Positions 5,704-5,804 of a stretch of 5,804 nt of DNA are shown one piece after another. The number at the start of each line of letters is the position of its first letter. The stretch's first letter is position 1. The position numbers were made by a program, and so were the translations under genes. The DNA lies in NCBI GenBank assembly GCA_026998145.1, contig JALTRC010000066.1:1-5804 (forward strand). Reading direction: 5' to 3'. Below the pieces are notes generated by a model. That model searched no databases, was not told where the DNA came from, and saw only the letters and a program-made list of their open reading frames with translations. Origin of the DNA: Gammaproteobacteria bacterium. GTDB lineage: Bacteria > Pseudomonadota > Gammaproteobacteria > SZUA-229.

Positions 5704-5804
5704 TTATTTGCTTTTATCGTGTTCAATCAGTGCATAAGCGGAATGATTATGAATCGACTCAAAGTTTTCAGATTCCAGAATATAAGAGGTAATGCGATCA
5801 TCTT
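5704..5804 (-). CDS. C-terminal end of an unrecognised protein, cut by window edge
   Basis: Reading the minus strand from the window end, one frame is open for 32 codons and stops at TAA (plus 5704-5706). It contains ITSYILESENF, then ESIHNHSAYALIEHD, and ends in DKSK. The composition is protein-like with a charged C-terminus, and of the three minus-strand frames the other two are interrupted. Converging on the MBL gene with a stem-loop between also fits a real gene end. I do not recognise the family from this fragment. It does not look like the end of PurC, the gene expected downstream of bamC in relatives. Confidence 0.6.
   Translation of the reverse strand, partial: DDRITSYILESENFESIHNHSAYALIEHDKSK

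Noticed and set aside
1..5804. tRNA, rRNA, CRISPR arrays, insertion sequences or phage genes
   Set aside because: No tRNA-like cloverleaf, no regularly spaced repeats, no transposase or terminal inverted repeats were seen; the genes are tightly packed core genes.

Overview
The window looks like chromosomal DNA from a gammaproteobacterium of moderate GC. The main evidence is gene order: bcp and gcvR on the minus strand, divergent from dapA and bamC on the plus strand. This is the arrangement known around dapA in Escherichia coli and Pseudomonas. BamC itself is a proteobacterial outer-membrane assembly lipoprotein, and both BamC and GcvR point to Gammaproteobacteria. The exact genus cannot be read from the sequence.

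Layout. Positions 1-1362 (+) hold the 3' part of a cytochrome c-FTR1 type high-affinity iron permease whose N-terminus lies outside the window. It ends at a strong stem-loop (1382-1412) shared with the convergent bcp gene. Positions 1432-2498 (-) hold gcvR followed by bcp, probably one transcript from a recognisable sigma70-like promoter at 2526-2555. A 160-bp divergent control region separates gcvR from dapA. Positions 2659-4611 (+) hold dapA and bamC, with the bamC ATG directly after the dapA stop codon. An 85-bp gap then carries a small hairpin and an AT-rich dyad resembling a Fur box. It is followed by an exported metallo-beta-lactamase-fold hydrolase (4697-5638, +). A 9-bp perfect stem-loop follows, and the last 101 bases hold the C-terminal end of an unrecognised minus-strand gene.

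How the genes relate. dapA (first committed step of the DAP/lysine branch, feeding peptidoglycan) and bamC (outer-membrane protein assembly) form a tight envelope-related pair. gcvR (control of glycine cleavage) and bcp (peroxide detoxification) form the divergent pair. The FTR1 permease is a separate iron-uptake unit. The MBL protein sits where purC, or a different MBL protein followed by purC, lies in well-known relatives, and it has its own leader and ribosome binding site, so it may be an insertion into a conserved block with its own regulation.

Most of the window is ordinary core genome. I found no convincing evidence of a new multi-gene system. The points most worth a second look are the Fur-like dyad before the secreted MBL hydrolase, the replacement of purC at this locus, the BCP lacking the usual resolving cysteine, and paired CTAAT-containing inverted sites flanking the gcvR promoter.
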